Shown in pieces: positions 8,915-16,534 of a stretch of DNA of 37,598 bases. Both the position numbers and the translations under genes were made by a program. The stretch spans positions 1-37,598 of the IMG/VR virus record IMGVR_UViG_3300022839_000043. One strand, 5' to 3'. The notes under the pieces are model-generated. The model was given only the letters and a program-made list of their open reading frames with translations, had not been told where the DNA came from and ran no database searches. Within the stretch, counting starts at the first letter, position 1. Every line of letters begins with the position of its first letter. The stretch comes from a virus.

Positions 8915-10342
8915 CTAATCAACTTCAGTCTCTTCTTCCTTATTGTTGCCTTTATCGTAGAAACCGTTTCGAGCCTTATCAGCTTCTAATGCCCTATTCC
9001 TACTTTCAGAGTAGACCTCTTTATCAAGAGAAGGCAGTTCAGCATTTTCTAGGAGTGCATCAACAATATGGGTCTGGTCAGCAAGGCTAATATCAGCACC
9101 GTTAAGGTTGCGAAGGTAAGCACCAAGTTCACGGAGATCATGGGGGGCTACATCACCAGCTTCGATCTTAGGCATAAGGCCATAGTCAAGGCCGTTAAGC
9201 TCCCACAGACGCTCTACTAGCTGTTTGTTGAGTACGTCTACAATAGATTGAATGTAGCTCTCTAGCGCACGTAAAAAGAGGTCTGTCTTTGATTTGCTCA
9301 GTGCATATGACCCAGAAGGACCAGCACCTAGCATAATAAACTCAGAGAGTACACTTCTAGCAATGTCGTGCTGATACCTAGTGATAATAGGGCCAGTATC
9401 AATAGACCTTCCTGAGTCAGTACCCATCAGGCGAATGTTGACCATCTTTACACTAGAAGGCTTACCATCAGCATCATTGTAAACATCTGAGGGTAGAATA
9501 ACAAAGGACTGTTCGTTTTGTTTAAGGTCACGACCAATCTCTTCAAGGGACTGTCGTACAGCTACCTGTGACTCTGTTGCATCAGGGGAAAGGTACTCAG
9601 CAGGAACCTCGATAATAGGGATACCTACTAGGTCACGCTCAATACCGATAGCTTCTCTCATCTGAACCATTTGCAGGATTTCATAAGAGGTGTAAGCATT
9701 ACGAAGAACTGGCCTACCCGCAGGATCACCGTTAAGGGCAGTGGTTTTGTAGTGGAGAGACTTGTTCAGGGGGATATAGCGACCACGACCAAGAATAGTA
9801 CCAGTGTCCTGATATACGCCACACAACTCCTTAGGCTCACCGTCCTCACCACCCATGTCAAAACGGTTAATAGTCCAAGGCGCTCTTACAATTAACTTCT
9901 TTACACCAAAGCGACCGTCCGAGTATTTAGACCGCTTCTTTGGGTTGCGAGTAAGTGGGCCTTCACGGCGCTTATACACAACCTCAAACCAAGAGAACCC
10001 GTATGATAGAAAAGAGATTGCCTCAGATACGTGATCGTCTAGGGTATGGTCCATATCCTCTAGGACAGACTCAACATACTCAGCTTCTACCTTAGCTGCA
10101 TCTGAGTCGTCTTTAGGTTTAACCTTTAGCTTTACATCACGAAGGATTTGCTCTACAGCGTACATTACAGCACCAATAGTAGCATCGTTCTCCCGCATTT
10201 CCGCATACTTCTTAATAGCTTTGTTGCCACGAAGTTTGGGGATGAAGTCTTCACCACGGATAGTACCATTACGAATACTAGCGCCATGAGCGCCAAGAGT
10301 CTTAGTCGCAGTGGATTGAGTAAGTTTCTCTTGGGTTGCCAT
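8915..10342 (-). CDS. Portal protein (DUF935-like)
   Basis: 475 residues, the dodecameric portal through which DNA enters and leaves. Features: MRENDATIGAVMYAVEQILR near the N-terminus, SFLSYGFSWFEVVYKRREGP, APWTINRFDM, LHYKTTALNGDPAGRPVLRN, then LVGIPIIEVPAEYLSP. These match the DUF935 (Mu gp29-like) portal pattern. A helical C-terminal part follows (DLFLRALESYIQSIVDVLNK). It lies between large terminase and the prohead protease. The ATG at 10342 has GAGG at proper spacing. Confidence 0.88.
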   Translation of the reverse strand: MATQEKLTQSTATKTLGAHGASIRNGTIRGEDFIPKLRGNKAIKKYAEMRENDATIGAVMYAVEQILRDVKLKVKPKDDSDAAKVEAEYVESVLEDMDHTLDDHVSEAISFLSYGFSWFEVVYKRREGPLTRNPKKRSKYSDGRFGVKKLIVRAPWTINRFDMGGEDGEPKELCGVYQDTGTILGRGRYIPLNKSLHYKTTALNGDPAGRPVLRNAYTSYEILQMVQMREAIGIERDLVGIPIIEVPAEYLSPDATESQVAVRQSLEEIGRDLKQNEQSFVILPSDVYNDADGKPSSVKMVNIRLMGTDSGRSIDTGPIITRYQHDIARSVLSEFIMLGAGPSGSYALSKSKTDLFLRALESYIQSIVDVLNKQLVERLWELNGLDYGLMPKIEAGDVAPHDLRELGAYLRNLNGADISLADQTHIVDALLENAELPSLDKEVYSESRNRALEADKARNGFYDKGNNKEEETEVD

Positions 10343-10353
10343 TGATAGCCTCT

Positions 10354-11769
10354 TTATTTACCTCTTGCTGAGGCGTAAACAATCTGTAGTTGTGGGCGTT
10401 GTACACCATTAAGCATTAACTCGGTCATACTCCATACAAGAGCATCTAGGCGGTCAGGGGAACCGATAGAACCCAAAGGCTCCCAAGTTGTCATCTGTGT
10501 TTCTAGTTCACCAAGTGATGCTTCAGGGTCAAGAGTATCTTTGACGTGATGGATCAAACCACGTTCGTACATGGCCGAGATAGGCTCTGCCCTAGCATAC
10601 TTACCACGAGAGGCTCTAACGGCCTTGTACGGGATCGTATCATCAATACCGTGGATAGTGGTCTTAACCATGTCACCACCCTGATTGACTTCCGCGATGA
10701 TCCTATCAGCATCAAACTTATGATAAAGCTCAATAGCCTTGGAAGCCCATTGTTGAGGAGAACCTTTAAGTGTATAATCACCTAAGACATAACCATGACC
10801 ATTTACATCTACACCAGACACAACAATACCAGTCATATCAGATTCTTTGTTTGCAGTCACGGCAGGGTCAATAGCCACAACAATACGGTTTAGGTTGGGG
10901 ACTTCACTACGAGTGACCTTACAGTCCTCAATAGTATCCACTGTCCAAAGTGCGCCTTCAGCTTCCTCAAGTATCTCTGCATAGAGTTCTTGTCGGCCAA
11001 GGCGCCTACCCTCATACTGATCTTTTACAGCCTGTAGGTAGGTATCTGCTAGGTTAGCAGCATTATCGAAGGTAGACCCTGTAGTAATAATAGTCTTAGG
11101 GTCTTTAAGTAGCTTACGAATAAGTTTAGTGGGCTTAGGTGTTGTAGTAACACAAATACGGGGGTGCTTACCTAAACGGAGACAAAACTGTAGCATGTCC
11201 CAAGTATCTTGGTCCTTGTTCCAAGCTGCTAACTCATCCGCCCAAGAAAAGGAGAACTGTGGTCCACGAAGGCGCTCAGGTTCTTCTGCCGAGTAACACT
11301 CAATACGAGAGATTTCTCTTGCAGAGTGGTCGCCGTTCTCGTGCCAACTTAAAAGCCTTTTAGTCGGGGACCAAAGAGGCATCCCTATCAACTTGCCTTT
11401 ATCGTTTCTGTCACCCTTATAGCAGTTGTTAAGGAAGCCACTCTCACCTTTGACCATAACACGTTCAATATCGGAGTTAGTAGATGCTATAGCAGCCCCA
11501 CGCTTGTGTCCCGCTTTAACCTGCGCTCTGCACCACTCAACACCAGACCTAGTCTTACCAAAGCCACGGCCTGCATTTATGAACCAAGTGTTCCAGTCTT
11601 TACCAGAAGGCTCTAGTTGGTTGTCTCTGGCCCAGAAGTTCCAGTCGTACTTTAGTTCTTCTAGCCGGACTGGACCTAGAGCAGTGATAGCTTCTTTGAC
11701 CTTAGCCGGACTTAGCTCCCTCAGCATAGCAGAGGTGAAAGCTCTTTCTCTTATCTGGCTATGTGTCAT
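10354..11769 (-). CDS. terL: Terminase large subunit
   Basis: 471 residues. The ATPase domain has Walker A GRGFGKT (67-73), Walker B FSWADEL (about 174-180) and the coupling motif TTTPKP (208-213). The nuclease domain begins with VVAIDPAVTA, where Asp301 is the first metal ligand, and ends with DRLDALVWSMTELML containing another acidic metal ligand. It drives packaging into the prohead. The ATG at 11769 lacks a strong ribosome binding site. Two tRNA genes separate it from the small subunit, which is unusual inside a packaging operon. Confidence 0.95.
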   Translation of the reverse strand: MTHSQIRERAFTSAMLRELSPAKVKEAITALGPVRLEELKYDWNFWARDNQLEPSGKDWNTWFINAGRGFGKTRSGVEWCRAQVKAGHKRGAAIASTNSDIERVMVKGESGFLNNCYKGDRNDKGKLIGMPLWSPTKRLLSWHENGDHSAREISRIECYSAEEPERLRGPQFSFSWADELAAWNKDQDTWDMLQFCLRLGKHPRICVTTTPKPTKLIRKLLKDPKTIITTGSTFDNAANLADTYLQAVKDQYEGRRLGRQELYAEILEEAEGALWTVDTIEDCKVTRSEVPNLNRIVVAIDPAVTANKESDMTGIVVSGVDVNGHGYVLGDYTLKGSPQQWASKAIELYHKFDADRIIAEVNQGGDMVKTTIHGIDDTIPYKAVRASRGKYARAEPISAMYERGLIHHVKDTLDPEASLGELETQMTTWEPLGSIGSPDRLDALVWSMTELMLNGVQRPQLQIVYASARGK

Positions 11770-11812
11770 TCTAGGGGGGTTACTTACTTCTTATTAGGTG
11801 GCCACAACAATC

Positions 11813-11897
11813 TGGTGGGGGGTGGATGGGTTCGAACCAACACACTTTACAAACTTGTTTACAGCCAGCCGCGCCTCACCACCTGCGCCGCACCCCC
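11813..11897 (-). tRNA. tRNA-Tyr (GTA), somewhat degenerate
   Basis: 85 nt as in a class II tRNA. The acceptor GGGGGTG pairs fully with CACCCCC. The D stem is GCGC/GCGC. The anticodon loop CTGTAAA with anticodon GTA is the same as in bacterial tRNA-Tyr. A long variable arm follows, then the T arm GTTGG-TTCGAAC-CCATC and a genomic CCA. Odd points: one mismatch in the anticodon stem, one in the T stem, C instead of T at position 8, and one extra nucleotide before the ACCA end. It may be functional or decaying. Confidence 0.6.
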
Positions 11898-12017
11898 AGT
11901 ATAGTAAATATGTGTACCATTACTTGCCCATTACGTCACTGGCATTGGGTTTTTGTTTTGCTACGCTTTCGGATACCCTATCCGACTATGACCACTTGCA
12001 CACATAAATTAGTTATT

Positions 12018-12091
12018 TGGCGGAGGTACTAGGAATCGAACCTAGCTCTAGGGTTTTGGAGACCCGCGTGTTACCGATACACCATACCAAC
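12018..12091 (-). tRNA. tRNA-Trp (CCA)
   Basis: 74 nt including a genomic CCA. The anticodon arm CGGGT-CTCCAAA-ACCCT has anticodon CCA and a loop identical to bacterial tRNA-Trp. D arm GTGT...ACAC, T arm CTAGG-TTCGATT-CCTAG perfectly paired. The acceptor GTTGGTA against TACCTCC has two mismatches (positions 2-71 and 3-70), and pair 27-43 is C-T. It starts 4 nt after the small terminase stop, within the late operon, so it is probably processed from that transcript. Confidence 0.8.
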
Positions 12092-12095
12092 GTAG

Positions 12096-12503
12096 TTAAT
12101 CTTTAGTAGTATCTTCCGCCTTGATGCCCAACAGTGCCATAAACTCATCAGCAGCACTTAGGTCAGTCTCAGGGTCCATGTCCTGCTCGACTTCGACATT
12201 GGTGTTAGAGGGGGACCAACCTGCCTTAGACCGAAGGAAAAGCTCTGCTGCCCACTGGGTAGACTTATCTTCCATAGGACCAACCAAAGCATGGTCAATT
12301 ACCCGCTTACCTACTGCACCACTTAGCCTAGCCCTCTCAGCCTCCATAGCCACACCATACGTCTTGTACAGGGTAGCCATGGCACTAGGGGCATTAGGTA
12401 GACGCTGGATAGAAGCTAGGGTCTGCTTGACTGTTACACCACCACGGATGCACTCTAGGATATGCTTCTCGATCTTATTGCAGTGGGGTATCTTCTCAGC
12501 CAT
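12096..12503 (-). CDS. terS: Terminase small subunit (probable)
   Basis: 135 residues. The N-terminal half carries a probable DNA-binding helical part (IEKHILECIRGGVTVKQTLA) that fits recognition of the packaging site, then GKRVIDHALVGPMEDKSTQW, and an acidic C-terminus (QDMDPETDLSAADEFMALLG) as often seen for interaction with the large subunit. It is the first gene of the late operon. The ATG at 12503 has GAGG at about 8 nt. A copy of the 21-bp element lies just upstream. Confidence 0.75.
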   Translation of the reverse strand: MAEKIPHCNKIEKHILECIRGGVTVKQTLASIQRLPNAPSAMATLYKTYGVAMEAERARLSGAVGKRVIDHALVGPMEDKSTQWAAELFLRSKAGWSPSNTNVEVEQDMDPETDLSAADEFMALLGIKAEDTTKD

Positions 12504-12515
12504 TACTGATCCTCT

Positions 12516-12536
12516 AACTAAAGTTCAAACTATAGA
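12516..12536 (-). promoter_or_regulatory. 21-bp element ahead of small terminase
   Basis: On the minus strand this reads CTATAGTTTGAACTTTAGTT and stands just before the ribosome binding site of the small terminase gene. The same TTTGAACTTTAGT word stands just ahead of the first replication-operon gene at 22859-22871. It is a single copy of the element found as inverted pairs at 12813-12890 and 22725-22803. Function unknown; an operator or leader element is likely. Confidence 0.5.
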
Positions 12537-12812
12537 TCACGGTATTCATTTCATTCATGTAAGCAGTGCGAACACTCACTTAGTATTCACAACAATAAGA
12601 TTTAACCTATGTGGGTAGTCGAAATGGAGATGTGACTAAAGTTCTTAGTTCTAACTTAACTGCCTATCAGCAGAATCACAACAATAAGTAATGAAACGAT
12701 AATTGTTCGTATTCTGGTTAGCAGTCAAGTATCTCTTTGGGCTGTACTTAAGTTCCTTACTTAAGTTTAACTACTAGTTATAACAACTACTAGATTGATT
12801 AACTAGAACCTG

Positions 12813-12890
12813 TACTAAAGTTCATACTATAGTCTTAACTACTAAGTAATAATATCTAGTAGTTGTAAAACTATCAGTTGAACTTTAGTA
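12813..12890. repeat. Inverted pair of the 21-bp element (left copy)
   Basis: The left arm (12813-12833) begins TACTAAAGTT and ends ACTATAGT. The right arm (12870-12890) is its reverse complement at 17 of 21 positions and ends GAACTTTAGTA. A 36-nt loop separates them. An equivalent pair with a 37-nt loop is at 22725-22803. The conserved spacing suggests one protein dimer binding both arms, or a cruciform or RNA hairpin. Confidence 0.6.
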
Positions 12891-12913
12891 GGTACTTAAG
12901 TTAACCCCTTACC

Positions 12914-12953
12914 CCTTACTTATAGATAGGGCCACATAAGTAGTGTTTGTAAC
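12914..12953 (-). promoter_or_regulatory. Conserved promoter-like element, copy 1 (leftward)
   Basis: Read on the minus strand: GTTACAA, 10 nt, TGTGGCCCTAT, then CTATAAGTAAGG. The same arrangement occurs at 22687-22724 and 28286-28325 on the plus strand. The core TGTGGCCCTAT is identical in all three. Each copy faces the next downstream operon; this one faces the small terminase and all structural genes, with a leader of about 410 nt. It is a strong candidate for a phage-specific late promoter, perhaps read with the sigma-like protein at 22097-22675. Confidence 0.6.
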
Positions 12954-13131
12954 AAACTAAATGAGATAAACTTAGATAAACTTACAAGTAGTTGATAACT
13001 ATACACATAAACTTAATCTTTTATTGTTGTGATTCTGTTGTGGGTAGCCGAAGTCCTGTATTTAGGTATGAAACCTTGACGTGTTGTCTGAACGTAGGGA
13101 AGAACTACTAGGTCTTAACGATAGTAATACC

Positions 13132-13237
13132 GTGTGTCATTTATGCAACACTATGTAATAATCGTACCTGACCGTAAATATATTTGTTCTTAACCTTGGT
13201 GGTAAAACCTTAGTGTGTCATTTGTGCAACACTTTGT
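13132..13237. repeat. Dispersed 25-bp direct repeat, two copies
   Basis: Copies at 13132-13156 and 13213-13237 both begin GTGTGTCATTT and continue TGCAACACT; they differ at two positions. Spacing start to start is 81 bp. Function is unknown; a protein binding site is possible. Confidence 0.6.
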
Positions 13238-13327
13238 CTGTAGGGTGTGTTCACTACTTGTTATAGTATAACACTTTGCCCAAATAGTTTTTTCTTGTTT
13301 TGGATTTGTAGGTGCATAAGGGCTCCG

Positions 13328-13386
13328 CCCCCGAATCACCCCAGTTTCCACTAGGGTCCCATGTTTTATTATAGACGATTCGGGGG
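13328..13386 (-). terminator. 10-bp perfect inverted repeat, possible terminator of the leftward small-gene operon
   Basis: CCCCCGAATC (13328-13337) and GATTCGGGGG (13377-13386) are perfectly complementary with 39 nt between them. They lie downstream of the last gene of the leftward small-gene operon. Both arms contain a GANTC site. No run of T follows on the minus strand, so the element could instead be a protein-binding inverted repeat. Confidence 0.4.
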
Positions 13387-13516
13387 TCCCGTCAATGGAA
13401 AATAACGCTTGACAGGACTAATGTGATGATTCGTTACACTACTGTAATAATTCGTGATGATATGAAGATAGGGGTTGACAAAAGTTTTTTACTAAGGCAG
13501 GGGGGCGATTCGGCAT

Positions 13517-13560
13517 ACACTTATGAGACCATATTGATACACTTATAGGAACATATTGAT
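13517..13560. repeat. 22-bp tandem repeat, two copies
   Basis: Two adjacent 22-bp units (13517-13538 and 13539-13560), both starting ACACTTAT and ending CATATTGAT, with three differences in the middle. It lies downstream of the leftward small-gene operon. Function unknown. Confidence 0.6.
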
Positions 13561-13765
13561 ACCCTAATTGTACCCCAGTCTAATACGTTACAAGACTCCT
13601 CAAGGTTAACCCCGTTGTGTAACGCTTTAACGCCTAACGCTAAACGGTTGTGTTTGTTAGATTATAACATAAGGTCACAACCACAGTATAAGGCCCGCAC
13701 AGTGCAAGTAGAACCGGTAGGCGGTAGCCCTAGCTTGAACACTAGAGCCACCCACCTGTGCCTCC

Positions 13766-14002
13766 TTACATTGCCCCCCTTGTCCGCTTGCTGTCCAAGT
13801 ACGCGTCAGTAGCTTTCAACCAAGCGGGGTCCGCATTTGTCATGTCAGGCGGGAAAAATTCACCTACTTCCCTGACCGTCACAACGTTTCTAACAGTCGC
13901 GTTTAGATGGTCCGCTAGTGCCTGAGCATTTGCCTTCACATCCCACACAACCACGCATTGCAAGGGGTGAACACCCTCTACCGTTACACTGTAGAGTTTC
14001 AT
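13766..14002 (-). CDS. Small unknown protein
   Basis: 78 residues: MKLYSVTVEGVHPLQCVVVW starts a beta-rich half, followed by a helix (NAQALADHLNATV) and another strand with VVTVREVGEFFPPD. This alternation resembles small ferredoxin-like folds, but no family is recognised. The ATG overlaps the upstream stop by 4 nt, and AAGGAT lies upstream. It is the last gene of the leftward small-gene operon. Confidence 0.7.
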   Translation of the reverse strand: MKLYSVTVEGVHPLQCVVVWDVKANAQALADHLNATVRNVVTVREVGEFFPPDMTNADPAWLKATDAYLDSKRTRGAM

Positions 14003-14217
14003 AGTCTATAATCCTTGTACTTATTTGTAGGGATATACCAGCCAGAGGGTAGCCTATTTGCATAGCCAAGCTGCTCAAGAACGTCTAAGTCCGAGAACAT
14101 GCCGGACAGATGTTCTGGCAATGTAGCGGGATCTACCCCAGCTTTGTTCAGACGCACCTTAAGTAGTGCGCTTGCCTGAAGATCAAACCCGCATTTTGGG
14201 CAGCAATCGATTGTCAT
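13999..14217 (-). CDS. Small protein with N-terminal zinc-knuckle-like motif
   Basis: 72 residues. The N-terminus MTIDCCPKCGFDL has a CxxC knuckle; only one such pair is present, so metal binding would need a partner or dimer. The C-terminus, SGWYIPTNKYKDYRL, is basic and aromatic. The ATG has AAGGAATC upstream. It overlaps the next gene by 4 nt. Unknown function; a small DNA- or protein-binding factor is conceivable. Confidence 0.7.
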   Translation of the reverse strand: MTIDCCPKCGFDLQASALLKVRLNKAGVDPATLPEHLSGMFSDLDVLEQLGYANRLPSGWYIPTNKYKDYRL

Positions 14218-14247
14218 TATATAGATTCCTTATTTGTTGTGAATTGA

Positions 14248-14481
14248 TTAGTAAGAAGTCGCGGCTATTTTCTGGAAAGTAGCGACTGCCCTTACAATAC
14301 CATGCGACTTTATAGAGCTCTTAAACTCCGATATTGATATATCTCTGCCTGTAGAAATACGCCTGATACCTACAAAGCAATTCTTGCCCGTTGTATGGTC
14401 TTCTATAGACAAGATTCCGCCGTTATATCCATACCATTCCACGAGGTAGTTTTGATCTTCGTATATAGTTTCAAGTTTCAC
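14248..14481 (-). CDS. Small unknown protein
   Basis: 77 residues beginning at GTG 14481, which overlaps the upstream stop (GTGA), a sign of coupled translation. Sequence: strands (YLVEWYGYNGGILSIEDHTT) and a C-terminal helix (GIVRAVATFQKIAA). No family recognised. Confidence 0.65.
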   Translation of the reverse strand: MKLETIYEDQNYLVEWYGYNGGILSIEDHTTGKNCFVGIRRISTGRDISISEFKSSIKSHGIVRAVATFQKIAATSY

Positions 14482-14684
14482 GATTCCACCCCAGCCCTGA
14501 TTGACTCCTGAATTGTGAAACCTGCGTTTACATCACATGCTATGTCATAAAGCTGGTCCAAGTCTATACCGACGCCGATACAAAATTCAACCTCTGACCG
14601 AGTCAACGGCTGTTTGTTAGTATGGCCATAATACGCCCAACGTTCGTTTATAATATTGATATATCCGCCAATTTTATCGTTCAT
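14478..14684 (-). CDS. Small unknown protein
   Basis: 68 residues, with NKQPLTRSEVEFCIGVGIDL and LYDIACDVNAGFTIQESIRA that look helical. The ATG at 14684 has a strong AAGGAG. Adjacent to the gene at 14687 and overlapping the next one. Function unknown. Confidence 0.65.
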   Translation of the reverse strand: MNDKIGGYINIINERWAYYGHTNKQPLTRSEVEFCIGVGIDLDQLYDIACDVNAGFTIQESIRAGVES

Positions 14685-14686
14685 CT

Positions 14687-15001
14687 CTATTCTACTCCTT
14701 CGCTTTCCAGTTCATCCAATGCCTCACAAGCGGCGCAATACAACGTCGCATAAGCAATCCGGCAGGCTATTGATCCGAATGTGTCGCCTTCTTGTGCAAT
14801 ACCCCCGCAACCCTCAAGCCATTCCTCACCATCGTCAGTATTTTGATCAGCGCAAAATTGAATTGCTTTATGGTAGTAGATTACATCTTCATACCCGTCG
14901 CAAGTTTGATGAATGTAATCGCGGGCAGTTTCGAAACACCCCTCGGATTCTTCCAATGCCTCTTTTGCGATTAGTTTCGCTTCTGTATATAGGTGCATCA
15001 T
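14687..15001 (-). CDS. Small acidic Cys-rich helical protein
   Basis: 104 residues, strongly acidic, with eight cysteines scattered through helical sequence (ALEESEGCFETARDYIHQTC, AIQFCADQN, AEGC near the middle, TLYCAACEALDELESEG). Two start codons stand in tandem (ATGATG at 15001) with no ribosome binding site, so translation is probably coupled to the gene just upstream. Function unknown; a DNA mimic is possible from its acidity, but this is speculation. Confidence 0.65.
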   Translation of the reverse strand: MMHLYTEAKLIAKEALEESEGCFETARDYIHQTCDGYEDVIYYHKAIQFCADQNTDDGEEWLEGCGGIAQEGDTFGSIACRIAYATLYCAACEALDELESEGVE

Positions 15002-15003
15002 GA

Positions 15004-15177
15004 TTAAAAGCTTTCCAGATTGATTGTGCAGATACTCGCGGCAGGTGATAAAATGCGCATTTTACTCGCGTTGAATTCCGCTTGTTTCAACGTCATCGGC
15101 GGCAAATCAATCCGATTCAGTCCGTGCTCTAAAATGACGGCGATTCCGTAGGTGTTCACTGTGTTAGCGTTTTTCAT
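15004..15177 (-). CDS. Small unknown protein
   Basis: 57 residues starting MKNANTVNTYGIAVILEHGL. I chose the ATG at 15177 because AAAGGAAA stands at proper distance and it overlaps the upstream gene's stop; the frame could also begin at 15216 but without such a site. The body (PPMTLKQAEFNASKMRILS) looks like a small alpha/beta protein. Unknown function. Confidence 0.6.
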   Translation of the reverse strand: MKNANTVNTYGIAVILEHGLNRIDLPPMTLKQAEFNASKMRILSPAASICTINLESF

Positions 15178-15365
15178 ATTGTGTTTCCTTTGTCTGACAT
15201 TTCTTCTCTGTTGCAAAACTCGGCAGCTTCTTTGGCGTCCATCCGGTCTATGGCATATCCGGACATGCCATTTGCATATATCGAATGCCTGTTATCCATT
15301 TTCGACAATGAGTCTGAGACGTGGGTGTAACCAAGTCTCAGTAGCCGTTTTGTGATACTTTTCAT
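15174..15365 (-). CDS. Small unknown protein
   Basis: 63 residues with a basic N-terminus (MKSITKRLLRLGYTHVSDSL) and an acidic C-terminus (DAKEAAEFCNREEMSDKG). Its stop overlaps the start of the next gene. No family recognised. The N-terminal half could be a helix that contacts nucleic acid. Confidence 0.6.
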   Translation of the reverse strand: MKSITKRLLRLGYTHVSDSLSKMDNRHSIYANGMSGYAIDRMDAKEAAEFCNREEMSDKGNTI

Positions 15366-15439
15366 ATCGTCACACCTTTATCAGGGTTGAATTATAATAA
15401 TAAGGGCAATGACCATAAAGCAAGTCACTAAAAACGCGA

Positions 15440-15628
15440 CTAGCAAAGGACGTTCCTGCCGTATGATTTACCGTTCGGATAAGTGATTGTGAATCTTGGG
15501 TTTGCACCCTCTTTCCAGTTCACAATCTTACGGCTTAGTTCAACCGACTCTTTGATTGCAAGGGCTTTTGATACGTTAGATGCATGCGCATGGTAGCAAG
15601 CGCCAATTTTGATTGATACTGTAAACAT
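15440..15628 (-). CDS. Small unknown protein
   Basis: 62 residues: strand-helix-strand pattern MFTVSIKIGACYHAHASNVS, ALAIKESVELSRKIVNW, then FTITYPNGKSYGRNVLC. AAGGATAAAAAC precedes the ATG at 15628. Function unknown. It is separated by about 75 nt from the next gene. Confidence 0.6.
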   Translation of the reverse strand: MFTVSIKIGACYHAHASNVSKALAIKESVELSRKIVNWKEGANPRFTITYPNGKSYGRNVLC

Positions 15629-15682
15629 TGTTTTTATCCTTATTAGGGCAAATACCCATAAAACAGGTCACTAGAAACGTGA

Positions 15683-15880
15683 CTAACATTCCAACGGCCT
15701 AGCAAATACTATTGATGTTATCTCTATTTCACATCCGTCTGCTACCTCACCAATCTTGCCGACAGAGGACTCGAATTGTGCGCAAGCATCCGCAAGAGAT
15801 TCGCTATAGATAGTTGTACGGCAGTTCGTATTCGTATTTTCGAACTCTATCTCGAACCATTCAAAATTGTACTCGCCCAT
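15683..15880 (-). CDS. Small acidic unknown protein, first gene of the leftward operon
   Basis: 65 residues, acidic, with MGEYNFEWFEIEFENTNTNC at the start and a central helix (SLADACAQFESSVGKIGE). The ATG has AAGGAAATAAAAA upstream. Being the promoter-proximal gene of the leftward set makes an immediate-early, host-directed role plausible, but nothing in the sequence identifies it. Confidence 0.65.
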   Translation of the reverse strand: MGEYNFEWFEIEFENTNTNCRTTIYSESLADACAQFESSVGKIGEVADGCEIEITSIVFARPLEC

Positions 15881-15937
15881 TTTTTATTTCCTTAGTTGAT
15901 ACCGACTCTTGATTGAATCGGTACGAAGACAGGAAAA

Positions 15938-15965
15938 ATTGTATATAGGCCATATAGGCGCGCAA
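15938..15965 (-). promoter_or_regulatory. Sigma70-like promoter for the leftward small-gene operon
   Basis: On the minus strand TTGCGC (-35), 16 nt, TACAAT (-10), about 55 nt ahead of the first leftward gene at 15880. The -10 matches TATAAT at 5 of 6 positions and the -35 matches TTGACA at 4 of 6. Confidence 0.5.
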
Positions 15966-16164
15966 CAGGCCCGCCAGACCCATTCCCCCTTTCCCTATAT
16001 GGGCGGCGGCATAAGAATCTTATGGGGGAAGATTCGCGCACTGGCAATCCCTAAAATACATTAGTTTGCGCAGGCGCAATCCGTGCGCGTAGCGAGTATA
16101 TAAAGGAATCGGGCGCGGGTGCATAGTCGGATTCGGTAAAGTCTGTAAAGACCCTAAATATTTC

Positions 16165-16193
16165 TTGCGGCAGCACTGGCGATAGGTTATAAA
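16165..16193 (+). promoter_or_regulatory. Sigma70-like promoter ahead of tiny membrane protein gene
   Basis: TTGCGG (16165-16170), 17-nt spacer, TATAAA (16188-16193). The start codon of the small gene at 16225 is about 30 nt further on. Confidence 0.5.
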
Positions 16194-16224
16194 AATTTAA
16201 CAGAAACACAAAAAGGATTCTAAC

Positions 16225-16377
16225 ATGCTCTACCTGGCCCTACTTTCCGTTTGCGTCTGGTTCTTAATACCTAACCTAGCCTTGCTGCTTGTAACACGTG
16301 ACGAAAACTACCATATGGGATTAGGGTTTGCCGCTTTTATACCATGGTCACTATTTGGCCTATCCCTTCTTCAGTAG
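16225..16377 (+). CDS. Tiny two-helix membrane protein
   Basis: 50 residues: MLYLALLSVCVWFLIPNLAL then LLVTRDENYHMG, then GFAAFIPWSLFGLSLLQ. Two hydrophobic segments of about 20 and 17 residues flank a short polar turn, so it should span the membrane twice. The ATG has AAGGA at about 8 nt and a promoter-like sequence upstream. No family recognised. In the divergent control region an immediate-early membrane effector (for example exclusion) is possible, but that is speculation. Confidence 0.65.
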   Translation: MLYLALLSVCVWFLIPNLALLLVTRDENYHMGLGFAAFIPWSLFGLSLLQ

Positions 16378-16534
16378 TTAAAAATAGGGCTTGCGAATCA
16401 ATCGTGAGTCCTATATACCTATAGGTAAGGAAAGGAGGACACCAGGAAAATTCTACTAGGGCCAGCTCTTCGGGGTGCGGTCGCAAAATTCGGAATCGTG
16501 GGGAATCGCTTTTCGGTGTAACAAATAAATTTAC

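Larger units (their letters stand above)
12504..13765. other. Repeat-rich intergenic region, no gene seen
   Basis: No coding sequence with a believable start and composition is seen here. The leftward small-gene operon ends at its right side and the leftward late operon begins at its left. Contents: copies of the 21-bp element, one promoter-like 40-bp element, a 25-bp dispersed repeat, a 10-bp inverted repeat with a 39-nt loop and a 22-bp tandem duplication (separate entries). The region is AT-rich with many CTAG, ACTAGTT and TATAAC words, several also found at 22.7-22.87 kb. It probably serves as terminator of one operon and promoter/operator of the other. Confidence 0.7.

Noticed and set aside
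13400-13500. Two TTGACA sequences as rightward promoters at 13409 and 13476
   Set aside because: No acceptable -10 at 16-18 nt follows either, and they would transcribe antisense into the leftward operon.
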